Shown: positions 51,450 through 60,234 of the stretch, piece by piece | Layout of the letters: each line of letters begins with the position of its first letter | How positions within the stretch are numbered: position 1 is the stretch's first letter | NCBI GenBank assembly: GCA_002421425.1 | Contig: DIJZ01000024.1 | Location: 8,634 to 72,633 of the forward strand | Source of the DNA: Caldifarciminota bacterium UBA5631 | Lineage (GTDB): Bacteria; Hydrothermota; Hydrothermia; UBA1063 | Direction of reading: 5' to 3' | DNA: 64,000 nt | Notes under the pieces: generated by a model | Database searches by the model: none | The model's input: the letters and a program-made list of their open reading frames with translations, nothing else | Told to the model about the DNA's origin: nothing | Program-made: the position numbers and the translations under genes

Positions 51450-52203
51450 ATACCACCTTGGTCAAATTTTCAAAGCCTTCCCGTGTCACGAGAACCGTCT
51501 CTTCAAAATGAGCAGCCCAGGAGCCATCACGGGTAACGATCGTCCAGCCATTTTCTCTTTCCAGAACATCACCGTTTCCGAGAGTAAACATAGGCTCAAT
51601 GGCAATAATTACTCCGTTGTTTAAAATAGGACCCGTCCCCGGCTCGCCATAATTTGGCACAAAAGGGTCTTCGTGAAGCCTCAGCCCTACGCCATGGCCA
51701 CCCAGTGCCTTCACCACACCCAGTCTGAACCTATCTGCAGTACTTTCAATGGCACTGGAAATATCACTAACGTGAATACCTTCTTTTAGTGCCATCATTC
51801 CATTTAAGAGTGCCAACTTAGTCCCGCTAATGAGTCTGTTAATATTCAGGTCACTCTCGCCATTATTGAGAAAATAGGTCTTGGCTGCATCACTGAAATA
51901 CCCCTTGTAATTCACTCCAATGTCAACTTTTACAAGGTCTCCCTGCTCAAACTTCCTTTCATCGGGGATACCATGAACAACCTCGTCATTTAGGGAGATG
52001 CAACTGGATGCAGGGAATCCCCTGTATCCAAGAAATGCGGGTTCCGCACCCATTTTCGTAATTGACTCGTAAATGTATTCATCAAGATCCCTTGACCTGA
52101 CTCCAACTTTGACAAACTGATCCACCTTTTCGAAAACTACTCTTAGAATTTCAGCCGATTCTTTAACCATCTCAATTTCATGTCTCTTTTTAATATAGAT
52201 CAT
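51442..52203 (-). CDS. map: Methionine aminopeptidase type I
   Basis: A 253-residue enzyme removing the initiator Met. The metal ligands are in VKVDIGVNYKGYFSDAA (two Asp), GGHGVGLRLHEDP (His), AIEPMF (Glu) and HFEETVLVT (Glu). GHGVG is present but no N-terminal SH3-like extension. It overlaps adk and infA. Confidence 0.97.
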   Translation of the reverse strand: MIYIKKRHEIEMVKESAEILRVVFEKVDQFVKVGVRSRDLDEYIYESITKMGAEPAFLGYRGFPASSCISLNDEVVHGIPDERKFEQGDLVKVDIGVNYKGYFSDAAKTYFLNNGESDLNINRLISGTKLALLNGMMALKEGIHVSDISSAIESTADRFRLGVVKALGGHGVGLRLHEDPFVPNYGEPGTGPILNNGVIIAIEPMFTLGNGDVLERENGWTIVTRDGSWAAHFEETVLVTREGFENLTKVVYG

Positions 52204-52844
52204 ATCTTCAAAACCTCAAGCAGATTATGATAGACTTCGTCTGGCATCTTGTTTCCATCAATTCTCGTAATAGTTCCTCTTTCCTCATAATACTCTAAAA
52301 GAGGAAGGGTTTGCTCATAATAGACCTTAAGTCTGTTCTCAACAGTTTCTTCGTTATCATCGGCTCTGGTTACAAGAGATATTTTACATATATCACAGAT
52401 CTCATCCTTTGAAGGGGGATCTGTTATCATATTATACACTTTATTACATTTAGGACACACTCTTCGTGCAAGAAGTCTTCTCTTAACTTCCGCATCAGAA
52501 ACCTCAAAATAAAAGACATGCGTGAGCTTTTTCCCAAGAACTTCGAGTAACCTGTCAAGGCCCTCAGCCTGGTTAACATTTCTCGGAAATCCGTCAAGGG
52601 TGAAGTCTCTCAAATTAACGATCTTTTCTCTTACGAGCCCAATTATAATATCGTCAGGGACCAGTTCTCCCCTGTCCATATAAAGCTTGGCGACCTCCCC
52701 AAGCGTAGTCCCCAGTGAGACCGCTTCACGGAGAATATCCCCAGTGGAAATCTTCACAATACCAAAAGATTCTTGCAGCTTTGCTGCCTGAGTGCCTTTC
52801 CCTGCTCCAGGGGGTCCAAGGAAAACCAGTCTTAACCCCTCCAT
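52200..52844 (-). CDS. adk: Adenylate kinase, zinc-binding lid
   Basis: A 214-residue long-form adenylate kinase: FLGPPGAGKGTQA P-loop, DGFPRN, and a LID with CPKC and CDIC that should bind zinc. The ATG overlaps the end of secY by 13 nt, so the two are coupled. Confidence 0.97.
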   Translation of the reverse strand: MEGLRLVFLGPPGAGKGTQAAKLQESFGIVKISTGDILREAVSLGTTLGEVAKLYMDRGELVPDDIIIGLVREKIVNLRDFTLDGFPRNVNQAEGLDRLLEVLGKKLTHVFYFEVSDAEVKRRLLARRVCPKCNKVYNMITDPPSKDEICDICKISLVTRADDNEETVENRLKVYYEQTLPLLEYYEERGTITRIDGNKMPDEVYHNLLEVLKI

Positions 52845-54145
52845 CCTCTTATCTTTCCCTTCTTGAGAAGACCTTCGTACTGATTCATAATGAGGTAGGA
52901 GTTGATTTGCTGCATCAGTTCAAGGGCAACACCCACTACAATTAGAATCCTCGTTCCTCCAAAATACAGTTGCGCTCCAGTCCACTTCATAATGTGATAA
53001 GGGATAATGGCAATGATCGCAAAAGCAATGGCGCCAGGCAGAAGGATTCTGCTCATCACTTTATCAATATATTCAGCAGTCTTCTGACCGGGTCTCACTC
53101 CCGGTATGAAACCTGAATATCTCTGCAGGTTATCAGCAAGGTCTTTTGGATTGAGAACAATTGAAGTGTAGTAATAGGCGAAGAAAATAATCATTACAGC
53201 ATATACAAGATCATAGACTATGTGGCCTGGACTGAACTTCGTTGCAAAATTTTGAAGGGCATCCACCTTCGCAAACATCGCAATATTGCTGGGTATCATT
53301 AGAATTGTCTGTGCAAAGATGATTGGAATCACTCCTGCAGTATTAAGAGTAAGAGGTAAGTATGTAGATTGACCGCCGTAAACTTTCCTCCCCACAATCT
53401 TCTTTGCATATTGAATTGGAATACGCCTCTGAGCCTCCGTAATCATAACCACGCCTGCTATTGTGAGAATAATCACTATAAGCAGGAAGAGAAATGCGAG
53501 AGGCGAAATCGAACCGGTTTTAAGCAGCTGAAATGTGTTCGCAAACTCGTAGGGAATTGAGTCCAAAGATCCTGCAAAAATAAGCACGGAAATTCCATTA
53601 CCGATTCCATTATCTGTGATTTGCTCTCCCAGCCACATCAGAAATAGCGTCCCCGCAACAAGGGCAACGATGGTTTGAAACATAAAGGCAGGACCAGGGC
53701 TTGGTACAACCCTCATTCCCGACGGTGAGGTAATGTTTGAAAGGAATATGGCGATTCCGAACGCCTGAATTCCTGCAACCACTACGGTAAAATACCTCGT
53801 GAACCTATTTATCAACCTACGACCATGTTCACCCTCTTTTTGCAATCTCTCAAGGTAAGGCCAAGTTGTAGTTAAAAGCTGCATAATAATTGATGCAGAA
53901 ATGTACGGCATGATTCCTGCACCGAAGATGGCTGCCCTCTGAAGAGCACCACCTACGAAGATGTCATAGAGTCCGAAAATAGTGCCAGTAAACTGCGTTT
54001 TAAAGAACTCTGCAAGAGCTTGCCCGTTAATTCCAGGTAATGGAATGTGGGTACCAATTCTATAAATGATTATGATGAAAAGGGTGAACAGGATCTTTTT
54101 CCTGAGTTCTCCTATCTTTGGAATTGCGTTAAGATTCTTTAACAT
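52832..54145 (-). CDS. secY: Preprotein translocase subunit SecY
   Basis: A 437-residue channel protein with ten helices. Recognised by IYRIGTHIPLPGIN, the plug region FDIFVGGAL-like sequence, QRRIPIQYAKK and FNPKDLADNLQ-like loop. Overlaps rplO by 17 nt and adk by 13 nt, as usual in spc operons. Confidence 0.97.
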   Translation of the reverse strand: MLKNLNAIPKIGELRKKILFTLFIIIIYRIGTHIPLPGINGQALAEFFKTQFTGTIFGLYDIFVGGALQRAAIFGAGIMPYISASIIMQLLTTTWPYLERLQKEGEHGRRLINRFTRYFTVVVAGIQAFGIAIFLSNITSPSGMRVVPSPGPAFMFQTIVALVAGTLFLMWLGEQITDNGIGNGISVLIFAGSLDSIPYEFANTFQLLKTGSISPLAFLFLLIVIILTIAGVVMITEAQRRIPIQYAKKIVGRKVYGGQSTYLPLTLNTAGVIPIIFAQTILMIPSNIAMFAKVDALQNFATKFSPGHIVYDLVYAVMIIFFAYYYTSIVLNPKDLADNLQRYSGFIPGVRPGQKTAEYIDKVMSRILLPGAIAFAIIAIIPYHIMKWTGAQLYFGGTRILIVVGVALELMQQINSYLIMNQYEGLLKKGKIRGWRG

Positions 54146-54581
54146 TTACCTTACCGCCTGCTTTTTCAATTTTACTCTTTGCACTCTCAGAAATTTTTTC
54201 CACATCGAAGGTGAGGGCTTTGCTGATTTCGCCACGACCAAGAATTTTCACAGGCATTTTTTCATCTTTTAAAATGCCCTTCTCCAGTAAAGACTTAGTA
54301 TCTACAACCTCTCCTGCACTGTAATTCCTCTCTATAGTATCAAGATTCACCACCTGGTACTCAACTCTGAAAGGATTTTTAAACCCTCTCTTTGGCAGTC
54401 TCCTGTAAAGGGGCATCTGACCACCTTCAAACCAGATGGGTTTAGCGCCCCCACTCCTGGCCTTCTGACCCTTGTGCCCCTTACCTGAAGTCTTTCCATG
54501 GCCCGAACCGGGACCTCTGCCAACTCTTTTCTTCCCTTTCTTTGCGCCCTTGTTAGGCCTTAAAGAACTCATATCAATCAT
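54129..54581 (-). CDS. rplO: Ribosomal protein L15
   Basis: A 150-residue large-subunit protein with the Gly/Lys-rich N-terminus (KRVGRGPGSGHGKTSGKGHKG) and GGQMPLYRRLPKRGF. ATG overlaps the rpmD stop as ATGA. Confidence 0.97.
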   Translation of the reverse strand: MIDMSSLRPNKGAKKGKKRVGRGPGSGHGKTSGKGHKGQKARSGGAKPIWFEGGQMPLYRRLPKRGFKNPFRVEYQVVNLDTIERNYSAGEVVDTKSLLEKGILKDEKMPVKILGRGEISKALTFDVEKISESAKSKIEKAGGKVNVKES

Positions 54582-54778
54582 TTCTTATCCTCCTCTATCT
54601 CCTCAACCTTCAAAAGATACTCGACCTGCTTCACCATTCCTCTAATCTGCGGTGTATCTTGATGAACTTTAGTCTTACCAATTCTTCCAAGGCCAAGGGC
54701 TTTCAATGTCAATTTGTGATTCCTGTTAACGTCAATTGAGCTCTTGATCTGCTGGATTTTCAACAGTTTTTGTGACAC
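54578..54778 (-). CDS. rpmD: Ribosomal protein L30
   Basis: About 66 residues: IKSSIDVNRNHKLTLKALGLGRIGKTKVHQD followed by TPQIRGMVKQVEYLL. GTG 54778 is chosen because GGAGG lies 7 nt upstream, while the in-frame TTG at 54784 is too close to it. It overlaps the 3' end of rpsE by 47 nt in another frame, which is longer than usual. Confidence 0.9.
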   Translation of the reverse strand: MSQKLLKIQQIKSSIDVNRNHKLTLKALGLGRIGKTKVHQDTPQIRGMVKQVEYLLKVEEIEEDKK

Positions 54779-55295
54779 GGCCAAACCTCCTTAAAGCTTT
54801 TTCAGGATTTACACCCCTATCTTTCAGGATTTTCTCAGGATCTTCAAGGGTTGTCAACGCCTTATATGTTGCCTTCATAAGGTTTATTGCATTATTCGAT
54901 CCCAGCGATTTTGTTAGGACGTTCTGATAACCTGCAGCTTCCAGAACGGCTCTGACAGCCTGAGTTGCGATAATTCCGGTACCGGGGGCTGCTGGTTTCA
55001 AAAGAATTACAGAGGCCCCATCCTTCATCATCACCTCATACGGGAGCGTTCCATTTTTAATGATACACTGCTTTAAATTTTTGCGAGCCCTTCTTAGTGC
55101 TTTCTGAATGGCCTCTGGAGTTTCTGCAGCCTTTCCGTGTCCAATTCCGACTCTTCCATTCCCATCGCCTACCACAACCCACACAGACATTTTTAGATTC
55201 TTGCCACCCTTCGTCACCTTTGTTACCCGGTTAATATAAACAATATTTTCAATCAACTCCGCGGTTTCTCTTTCAAATTCGTCAAAAAGTGCCAT
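54732..55295 (-). CDS. rpsE: Ribosomal protein S5
   Basis: A 187-residue protein: RVTKVTKGGKNLKMSVWVVVGD, GVGIGHGKAAE-like loop and GTGIIATQAVRAVLEAAG. The C-terminal 15 codons extend into rpmD. Confidence 0.97.
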   Translation of the reverse strand: MALFDEFERETAELIENIVYINRVTKVTKGGKNLKMSVWVVVGDGNGRVGIGHGKAAETPEAIQKALRRARKNLKQCIIKNGTLPYEVMMKDGASVILLKPAAPGTGIIATQAVRAVLEAAGYQNVLTKSLGSNNAINLMKATYKALTTLEDPEKILKDRGVNPEKALRRFGRVTKTVENPADQELN

Positions 55296-55305
55296 CCCTT
55301 ACCTC

Positions 55306-55683
55306 CTAAAAATCAAGACCTGCTTCTCTCGCAGATTCTGCGAGGGCTTTGACTCTTCCGTGATACTTGTATCCGCCTCTATCAAAAACCACTCTCTTGA
55401 AGCCTTTTTCCTGAGCCCTCTTTGCAATAAGTTTACCTACCAGCTTTGCTTTCTCGATCTTGCCCTTTACAGACTTAAGCTCTTCCCTGATATCCGGTGA
55501 AAGCGTAGACGCGCCACAAATCACCTTACATGGACCAAAGGGAGGGTCAATAACAAGCTGTGCATAAAGATGGCTTGCAGATTTGTAAACAACGAGTCTT
55601 GGCCTTTCTTCTGTACCTTTTACGATCTTTCTCACCCTGAGATGTCTTCTTCTTCTCTTAAGAACTTTAGTCTTTCTATCCAT
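55306..55683 (-). CDS. rplR: Ribosomal protein L18
   Basis: A 125-residue 5S-rRNA-binding protein: RLVVYKSASHLYAQLV, and the end FDRGGYKYHGRVKALAESAREAGL. Start overlaps the rplF stop in TAATG. Confidence 0.97.
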   Translation of the reverse strand: MDRKTKVLKRRRRHLRVRKIVKGTEERPRLVVYKSASHLYAQLVIDPPFGPCKVICGASTLSPDIREELKSVKGKIEKAKLVGKLIAKRAQEKGFKRVVFDRGGYKYHGRVKALAESAREAGLDF

Positions 55684-56234
55684 TATTTACCTCCAGCTTT
55701 GACTCCAGCCTTTCCGGCTTTTTTCCTCACTATTTCTCCACGATACCTGATTCCCTTTCCCTTGTAAGGCTCTGGAGGTCGAATTCGTCTTATACTCGCC
55801 GCAACGTCACCCACCAGTTGCTTATCAATTCCTCTAACTCTAATGATGTTCTGCCCTTCCACTTCAAACTGAATTCCAGCTGGAGGATTAACTTCTACAG
55901 GATTGGAGTAGCCAACATTGATTACAAGTTTGGTACCTTCCATCCTTGCGCGGTAACCTGTCCCGAGAATTTCCAGCTCCTTTGAAAATCCTTTACTGAC
56001 CCCTTCAATCATGTTGCTGATAAGCTGTCTTGTTGTCCCGTGAAGAGCTTTGTGAAACTTCCTATCAGAGGGTCTCTCCACAAAAATCTTATTATCCTCA
56101 ATTTTAGCGACAATATCCGGATGAATCTCTTTCTCAAGTTTTCCTTTTGGACCTTTTACCTCAATATGCGTACCCTCAAGCTTTACCTCAACGCCTTTCG
56201 GAATTTCAATAGGTTTCTTCCCTATCCTAGACAT
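55683..56234 (-). CDS. rplF: Ribosomal protein L6
   Basis: About 183 residues: MSRIGKKPIEIPKGV at the start and EPYKGKGIRYRGEIVRKKAGK at the end. ATG 56234 has GGAGG six nt upstream; the in-frame start at 56252 overlaps rpsH and lacks a site. Confidence 0.96.
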   Translation of the reverse strand: MSRIGKKPIEIPKGVEVKLEGTHIEVKGPKGKLEKEIHPDIVAKIEDNKIFVERPSDRKFHKALHGTTRQLISNMIEGVSKGFSKELEILGTGYRARMEGTKLVINVGYSNPVEVNPPAGIQFEVEGQNIIRVRGIDKQLVGDVAASIRRIRPPEPYKGKGIRYRGEIVRKKAGKAGVKAGGK

Positions 56235-56245
56235 AGAAAACCTCC

Positions 56246-56644
56246 TCACCACACATTAAGAAGATACTCTCCACCAATTCTCTTCTTTCTGGCTTCTCGA
56301 TCTGTCAGTACACCTTGAGATGTGGAAATAATTGCAATACCAAGTCCATTCTTTATCCAGGGAATTTCATCCTTTGAAATGTAGATTCTCCTACCTGGTC
56401 TGGAGACTCTTTGAAGATCATTGAGAGCAGGTCTGCCGGCATCCAGGTAATTCAGGATTACTTCTATCTCGCCACCCTTTTCCATGGTAACTATTTTGTA
56501 ATCCTTTATGAACCCTTCCTTCTTCAGGATATCCAGGATAGCTATCTTAAGCTTTGATACGACCTTAATCGTTGTCTTATCGTGATACGCCCTGATAGCG
56601 TTCCTGATTCTGGTTATCATATCAGCAATAGGATCTGTTAGCAT
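56246..56644 (-). CDS. rpsH: Ribosomal protein S8
   Basis: A 132-residue protein: DPIADMITRIRNAIRAYHD and GLGIAIISTSQGVLTDREARKK. Between rpsN and rplF. Confidence 0.97.
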   Translation of the reverse strand: MLTDPIADMITRIRNAIRAYHDKTTIKVVSKLKIAILDILKKEGFIKDYKIVTMEKGGEIEVILNYLDAGRPALNDLQRVSRPGRRIYISKDEIPWIKNGLGIAIISTSQGVLTDREARKKRIGGEYLLNVW

Positions 56645-56657
56645 ATCTCATCCCTCC

Positions 56658-56846
56658 TTACCAGCTTGCCTTCTTAACTCCAGGCAGCTCACCTCTCAAC
56701 GCAAGTTCCCGGAAGCAGATCCTGCAAACACCAAATTTTCTTATATATCCTCTCGATCTGCCACAAATTTTGCAACGGTTCCTTTTCCTGACCTTAAATT
56801 TGGGCTCAATCGTAAAGGCTCTAACGAATTTCGCTTTAGTCGCCAT
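56658..56846 (-). CDS. rpsN: Ribosomal protein S14 type Z
   Basis: A 62-residue short zinc-binding S14: CKICGRSRGYIRKFGVCRIC gives the four ligands. Ends LPGVKKASW. The long zinc-free form is not seen here. Confidence 0.97.
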   Translation of the reverse strand: MATKAKFVRAFTIEPKFKVRKRNRCKICGRSRGYIRKFGVCRICFRELALRGELPGVKKASW

Positions 56847-56852
56847 TTATTA

Positions 56853-57395
56853 TTACCCCCTTTCAAATGGGAAGCCAAAGGCTTCTAATAATTTCATGGC
56901 TTCCTCATCATTTTGAGCTGTCGTAACAATGGAAATATCCATTCCAAAAACTTTCTTGACTTTGTCAATTTCAATTTCAGGGAACACAGTCTGTTCGTCC
57001 AGGCCAAAATTATAATTCCCACGCCCATCAAAGGAATTTCTACTAAGACCCTTGAAATCTCTGACCCTGGGGAGTGCAAAATTTATTAATCTGTCAATGA
57101 AATCGTGGGCCTTGAATTTCCTGAGAGTCACTCTGAGTCCAATTGGCATACCCTTTCTCAAATGATATGCAGCAACAGATTTTCTTGCCCTTCTTATGTG
57201 AGGTCTTTGACCTGTAATCTTCGCAAGATCATCAGCAACGACATCAAGCAGCTTGGGATCCTGAACAGCCTCGCCGAGTCCAACGTTTATTACGACTTTT
57301 TCGATTCTAGGGACTCTCATTATGTTTTTGTACCCAAGCTCTTTTTTCAGAAAAGGCCTAATTTTTTGCCGATATTCTTTAAGTAGCCTTGACAT
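56853..57395 (-). CDS. rplE: Ribosomal protein L5
   Basis: A 180-residue 5S-rRNA-binding protein: VPRIEKVVINVGLGEA, RKSVAAYHLRKGMPIG and DFKGLSRNSFDGRGNYNFGL. Start shares TAATG with the rplX stop. Confidence 0.98.
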   Translation of the reverse strand: MSRLLKEYRQKIRPFLKKELGYKNIMRVPRIEKVVINVGLGEAVQDPKLLDVVADDLAKITGQRPHIRRARKSVAAYHLRKGMPIGLRVTLRKFKAHDFIDRLINFALPRVRDFKGLSRNSFDGRGNYNFGLDEQTVFPEIEIDKVKKVFGMDISIVTTAQNDEEAMKLLEAFGFPFERG

Positions 57396-57712
57396 TAATC
57401 AATCTCCTTTCCGCATTTTTTACATACCCGGGATTTTTTTCCATCACCCTTCACCGTATAGCCTACACTGGTTGCCTCGCCACATAGCGGGCAAATCAAC
57501 TTTACATTTGAAATATGAATTGGAGATTCCATCTGAATTATTCCGGAAGGCTGCTCCGCGCTCCTCGCCCTCATATGTCTTTTAACCACATTCACTCCTT
57601 CCACCAGAATGCGCCCCTTCAAAGGAAATACCTTCTTTACCTTTCCTATTTTCCCCTTGTCTTTACCAGAAATAACAAGCACGGTATCGTCTCTTCTAAT
57701 TCTCATACCCAT
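57395..57712 (-). CDS. rplX: Ribosomal protein L24, zinc-ribbon form
   Basis: A 105-residue protein with the KOW motif (VLVISGKDKGKIGKVKKVFP) and a C-terminal zinc ribbon (CPLCG and CKKCG), absent from the E. coli form. GGAGGTGG precedes the first ATG with good spacing. Confidence 0.97.
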   Translation of the reverse strand: MGMRIRRDDTVLVISGKDKGKIGKVKKVFPLKGRILVEGVNVVKRHMRARSAEQPSGIIQMESPIHISNVKLICPLCGEATSVGYTVKGDGKKSRVCKKCGKEID

Positions 57713-57714
57713 AA

Positions 57715-58083
57715 TTAAACCACCTCCGCAGCAAGGGATACAATTTTCATGAATTTTCTTTCTCTCAATTCTCTTGCAACAGGACCAAAAACTCTTGTTC
57801 CCCTTGGTTCGTTGAAATTGTCAATAAGAACAGCTGCGTTATCGTCGAACTTCACATAAGTACCGTCAGGTCTTCTGATTTCCTTTTTTGTTCTGACAAT
57901 CACGGCTCGTGCCTTGTCACCCCTCTTAACGGGGGCTCCAGGGATTGCATCCTTAATTGCAACGACCACTATATCTCCTACGTAAGCATATTTCCGACGG
58001 CTTCCGCCCAGCACCTTTACCACCAAAGCTTCTTGAGCACCAGTGTTATCAACAATCCTAACCCTGGAAATATCCTGAATCAT
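57715..58083 (-). CDS. rplN: Ribosomal protein L14
   Basis: A 122-residue protein: VDNTGAQEALVVKVLGGSRRKYA, KKEIRRPDGTYVKFDDNAAVLI and GTRVFGPVARELRER. Start overlaps rpsQ as ATGA. Confidence 0.98.
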   Translation of the reverse strand: MIQDISRVRIVDNTGAQEALVVKVLGGSRRKYAYVGDIVVVAIKDAIPGAPVKRGDKARAVIVRTKKEIRRPDGTYVKFDDNAAVLIDNFNEPRGTRVFGPVARELRERKFMKIVSLAAEVV

Positions 58084-58343
58084 TCTCCTTCCCTCCTTTC
58101 AGCCTTTCGGATAATTTCGACAAGTCGCCATCTCTTCAGTTTCGAAAGGGGTCTCGTTTCCTCAATTCTGACAATGTCGCCCACTCTTGATTCATTATTT
58201 TCGTCATGGACGTAGAATTTCTTCCTTCTCCTGGTATATTTTTCATAAAGAGGATGCTGTTCAAGAAACTCATAAACTACAACTCTGGTCTTATTCATCT
58301 TATCACTAACGACAATTCCTTCTCTCTGCCTTCTATTGCCCAT
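58080..58343 (-). CDS. rpsQ: Ribosomal protein S17
   Basis: About 87 residues: REGIVVSDKMNKTRVVV and GDIVRIEETRPLSKLKRWRL. ATG 58343 has GAGGAGG five nt upstream and overlaps the end of rpmC by 11 nt. Confidence 0.96.
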   Translation of the reverse strand: MGNRRQREGIVVSDKMNKTRVVVYEFLEQHPLYEKYTRRRKKFYVHDENNESRVGDIVRIEETRPLSKLKRWRLVEIIRKAERREGE

Positions 58344-58536
58344 TATTTCCTCCTCTCTTTTCATTCATCACCGTCATTACTCTTGCAATTTCGTGCTTGA
58401 TTTCCCTGAATCGGTGTGGTTGGTTCAAGCGGTGAAGAGCTTTGTCCATTCGCAGAGTAAAGAGCTCTTCTTTCAATTCTCTCAATTTTTTGTTCAGTTC
58501 ATCCAGTGAAAGTTCTCTTAAATCTTTTGCTTTCAT
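58333..58536 (-). CDS. rpmC: Ribosomal protein L29
   Basis: A 67-residue helical protein: KAKDLRELSLDELNKKLREL and the Arg-rich middle. Start overlaps the rplP stop as ATGA. Confidence 0.95.
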   Translation of the reverse strand: MKAKDLRELSLDELNKKLRELKEELFTLRMDKALHRLNQPHRFREIKHEIARVMTVMNEKRGGNNGQ

Positions 58537-58952
58537 ACTCCACCTTCCTTAATGGAAACAAAACGTGTTTTTACAGGCAATTTGTAAGATGCGATTCTAA
58601 AGGCTTCCCGGGCATCCTGCTCGGATACTCCACTGAGTTCAAACAGTATTCTACCCGGTTTCACGACGGCAACCCAGAATTCCACATTCCCTTTTCCCTT
58701 TCCCATTCTCGTCTCTGCTGGCTTTTTGGTTACTGGTTTATCAGGGAAAACTCTTACCCAGAGCTTTCCACCTTTCTTCAAATACCTTGAAATGGCCATC
58801 CTGGCTGACTCAATCTGATTCGCAGTAAGCCAGTAGGCCTCCATGGTCTTCAAACCATATTCTCCAAAAGCCAGATAATTTCCAGCCAGAGCCACACCCT
58901 TTAACCTGCCCCTTTGTTGCTTCCTGTACTTTGTCCTGGATGGCATTAACAT
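58533..58952 (-). CDS. rplP: Ribosomal protein L16
   Basis: A 139-residue protein: PSRTKYRKQQRGRLKGVA, ESARMAISRYLKKGGKLWVR and TRMGKGKGNVEFWVAVVKPG. ATG 58952 is 8 nt after GGAGG; ATG 58946 is the alternative. Confidence 0.97.
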   Translation of the reverse strand: MLMPSRTKYRKQQRGRLKGVALAGNYLAFGEYGLKTMEAYWLTANQIESARMAISRYLKKGGKLWVRVFPDKPVTKKPAETRMGKGKGNVEFWVAVVKPGRILFELSGVSEQDAREAFRIASYKLPVKTRFVSIKEGGV

Positions 58953-58955
58953 GGC

Positions 58956-59606
58956 TTATTCCTCCGACTCCTTCTTTAGGATATCCCCTTTGTAAATCCA
59001 TACCTTTATCCCGATTGTACCGTATTTCGTGAAAGCGGTTGCCTGAGAATAGTCGATATCAGCTCTTAGAGTTTGAAGTGGCACCCTTCCTTTCAAATAC
59101 CATTCTTTTCTGGCAATCTCAGCACCTGCAAGTCTTCCTTTTGAATATACCTTTATCCCCTGGGCGCCTGATTTAATAGCCTGTTCTACTGCCCTTTTCA
59201 TCGCCCTCCTGTGGGATACTCTTTGTTCAATTCGGAAAGCAATCTGCTGAGCGACCAATTCCGCGTCAATCTCTGGAACCTTAACCTCTTTTACATCTAC
59301 ATGAATATCCTTATATGGTGCAATCTCTGCCAGTTCTTTCTTCAACGATTCAACCTCTTTACCACCTTTCCCGATAATAACACCGGGCTTGGCAGTAAAA
59401 ATGCTCACTGAAATCTTGTCTGGCAATACCCTTTCAATCTCCACTCTTGATACACCAGCTTCCTTGAAGCGCGTCTTGATGTATTTCCTCAATTCGTGGT
59501 CTTCTTTTACAAATTTCGAATACTGAGTAGCAGGAGCATACCAGCGGGATTGCCATCCTTTGTTAACTCCTATTCTGAAACCGTACGGATGAACTTTCTG
59601 ACCCAT
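58956..59606 (-). CDS. rpsC: Ribosomal protein S3
   Basis: A 216-residue protein with a KH domain (GVIIGKGGKEVESLKKEL) and the C-terminal SHRRAMKRAVEQAIKSGAQG block. Start shares TAATG with the rplV stop. Confidence 0.98.
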   Translation of the reverse strand: MGQKVHPYGFRIGVNKGWQSRWYAPATQYSKFVKEDHELRKYIKTRFKEAGVSRVEIERVLPDKISVSIFTAKPGVIIGKGGKEVESLKKELAEIAPYKDIHVDVKEVKVPEIDAELVAQQIAFRIEQRVSHRRAMKRAVEQAIKSGAQGIKVYSKGRLAGAEIARKEWYLKGRVPLQTLRADIDYSQATAFTKYGTIGIKVWIYKGDILKKESEE

Positions 59607-59953
59607 TACTTAACCTCCTTCGGACCGACCTCTATGGTGACATGAGATGTTCTCTTAAGAATCAGAGTGGCCATTCCTCTAAACATAGGCCGAACTCTCT
59701 TCCAGATAGGACCTCTGTCCACCTTGGCAACCCTCACAAAGATCTGACTATCAGGAAGATCACCACCTTTGTCTCTATATGATGCAACGGCAGACTTTAG
59801 CGCCTTCATGGCGAAAATCGCTGATTTCTTGTTTAGTACAGTGAGTAACCGCATCGCATCTTCAACACTCTTTCCTCTTATCTCATCAAGCAGAGGCACC
59901 ATTTTCTTATGAGAAATTCTTCTATATTTTAATACACTCTTCCCTGTCATCAT
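59606..59953 (-). CDS. rplV: Ribosomal protein L22
   Basis: A 115-residue protein lining the exit tunnel: ISHKKMVPLLDEIRGKSVEDA and the loop and end RPMFRGMATLILKRTSHVTI. Overlaps the rpsS stop as ATGA. Confidence 0.96.
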   Translation of the reverse strand: MMTGKSVLKYRRISHKKMVPLLDEIRGKSVEDAMRLLTVLNKKSAIFAMKALKSAVASYRDKGGDLPDSQIFVRVAKVDRGPIWKRVRPMFRGMATLILKRTSHVTIEVGPKEVK

Positions 59954-60234
59954 GACAACCTCGCTGTTTCTGCCTTTTTCTCTTTGTGACCTCTGTACGT
60001 CCTCGTGGGAGAAAATTCACCAAGCCTGTGTCCGACCATCTCCTGAGTAATATAAACCGGTATAAATTTCTTTCCGTTGTGCACAGCAATGGTATGTCCA
60101 ACAAAATCTGGGGTGATAGTTGAGGCTCTCGAATAGGTTTTGATAACTTTCTTCTCACCTTTCTCGTTCATTTCTATAATTTTCTTTAAAAGTTTCTCAT
60201 TAACAAACGGCCCTTTTTTTGTAGACCTTGCCAT
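59950..60234 (-). CDS. rpsS: Ribosomal protein S19
   Basis: A 94-residue protein: ARSTKKGPFVNEKLLKKI, TITPDFVGHTIAVHNGKKFIP and GHRLGEFSPTRTYRGH. Start shares TAATG with rplB. Confidence 0.98.
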   Translation of the reverse strand: MARSTKKGPFVNEKLLKKIIEMNEKGEKKVIKTYSRASTITPDFVGHTIAVHNGKKFIPVYITQEMVGHRLGEFSPTRTYRGHKEKKAETARLS

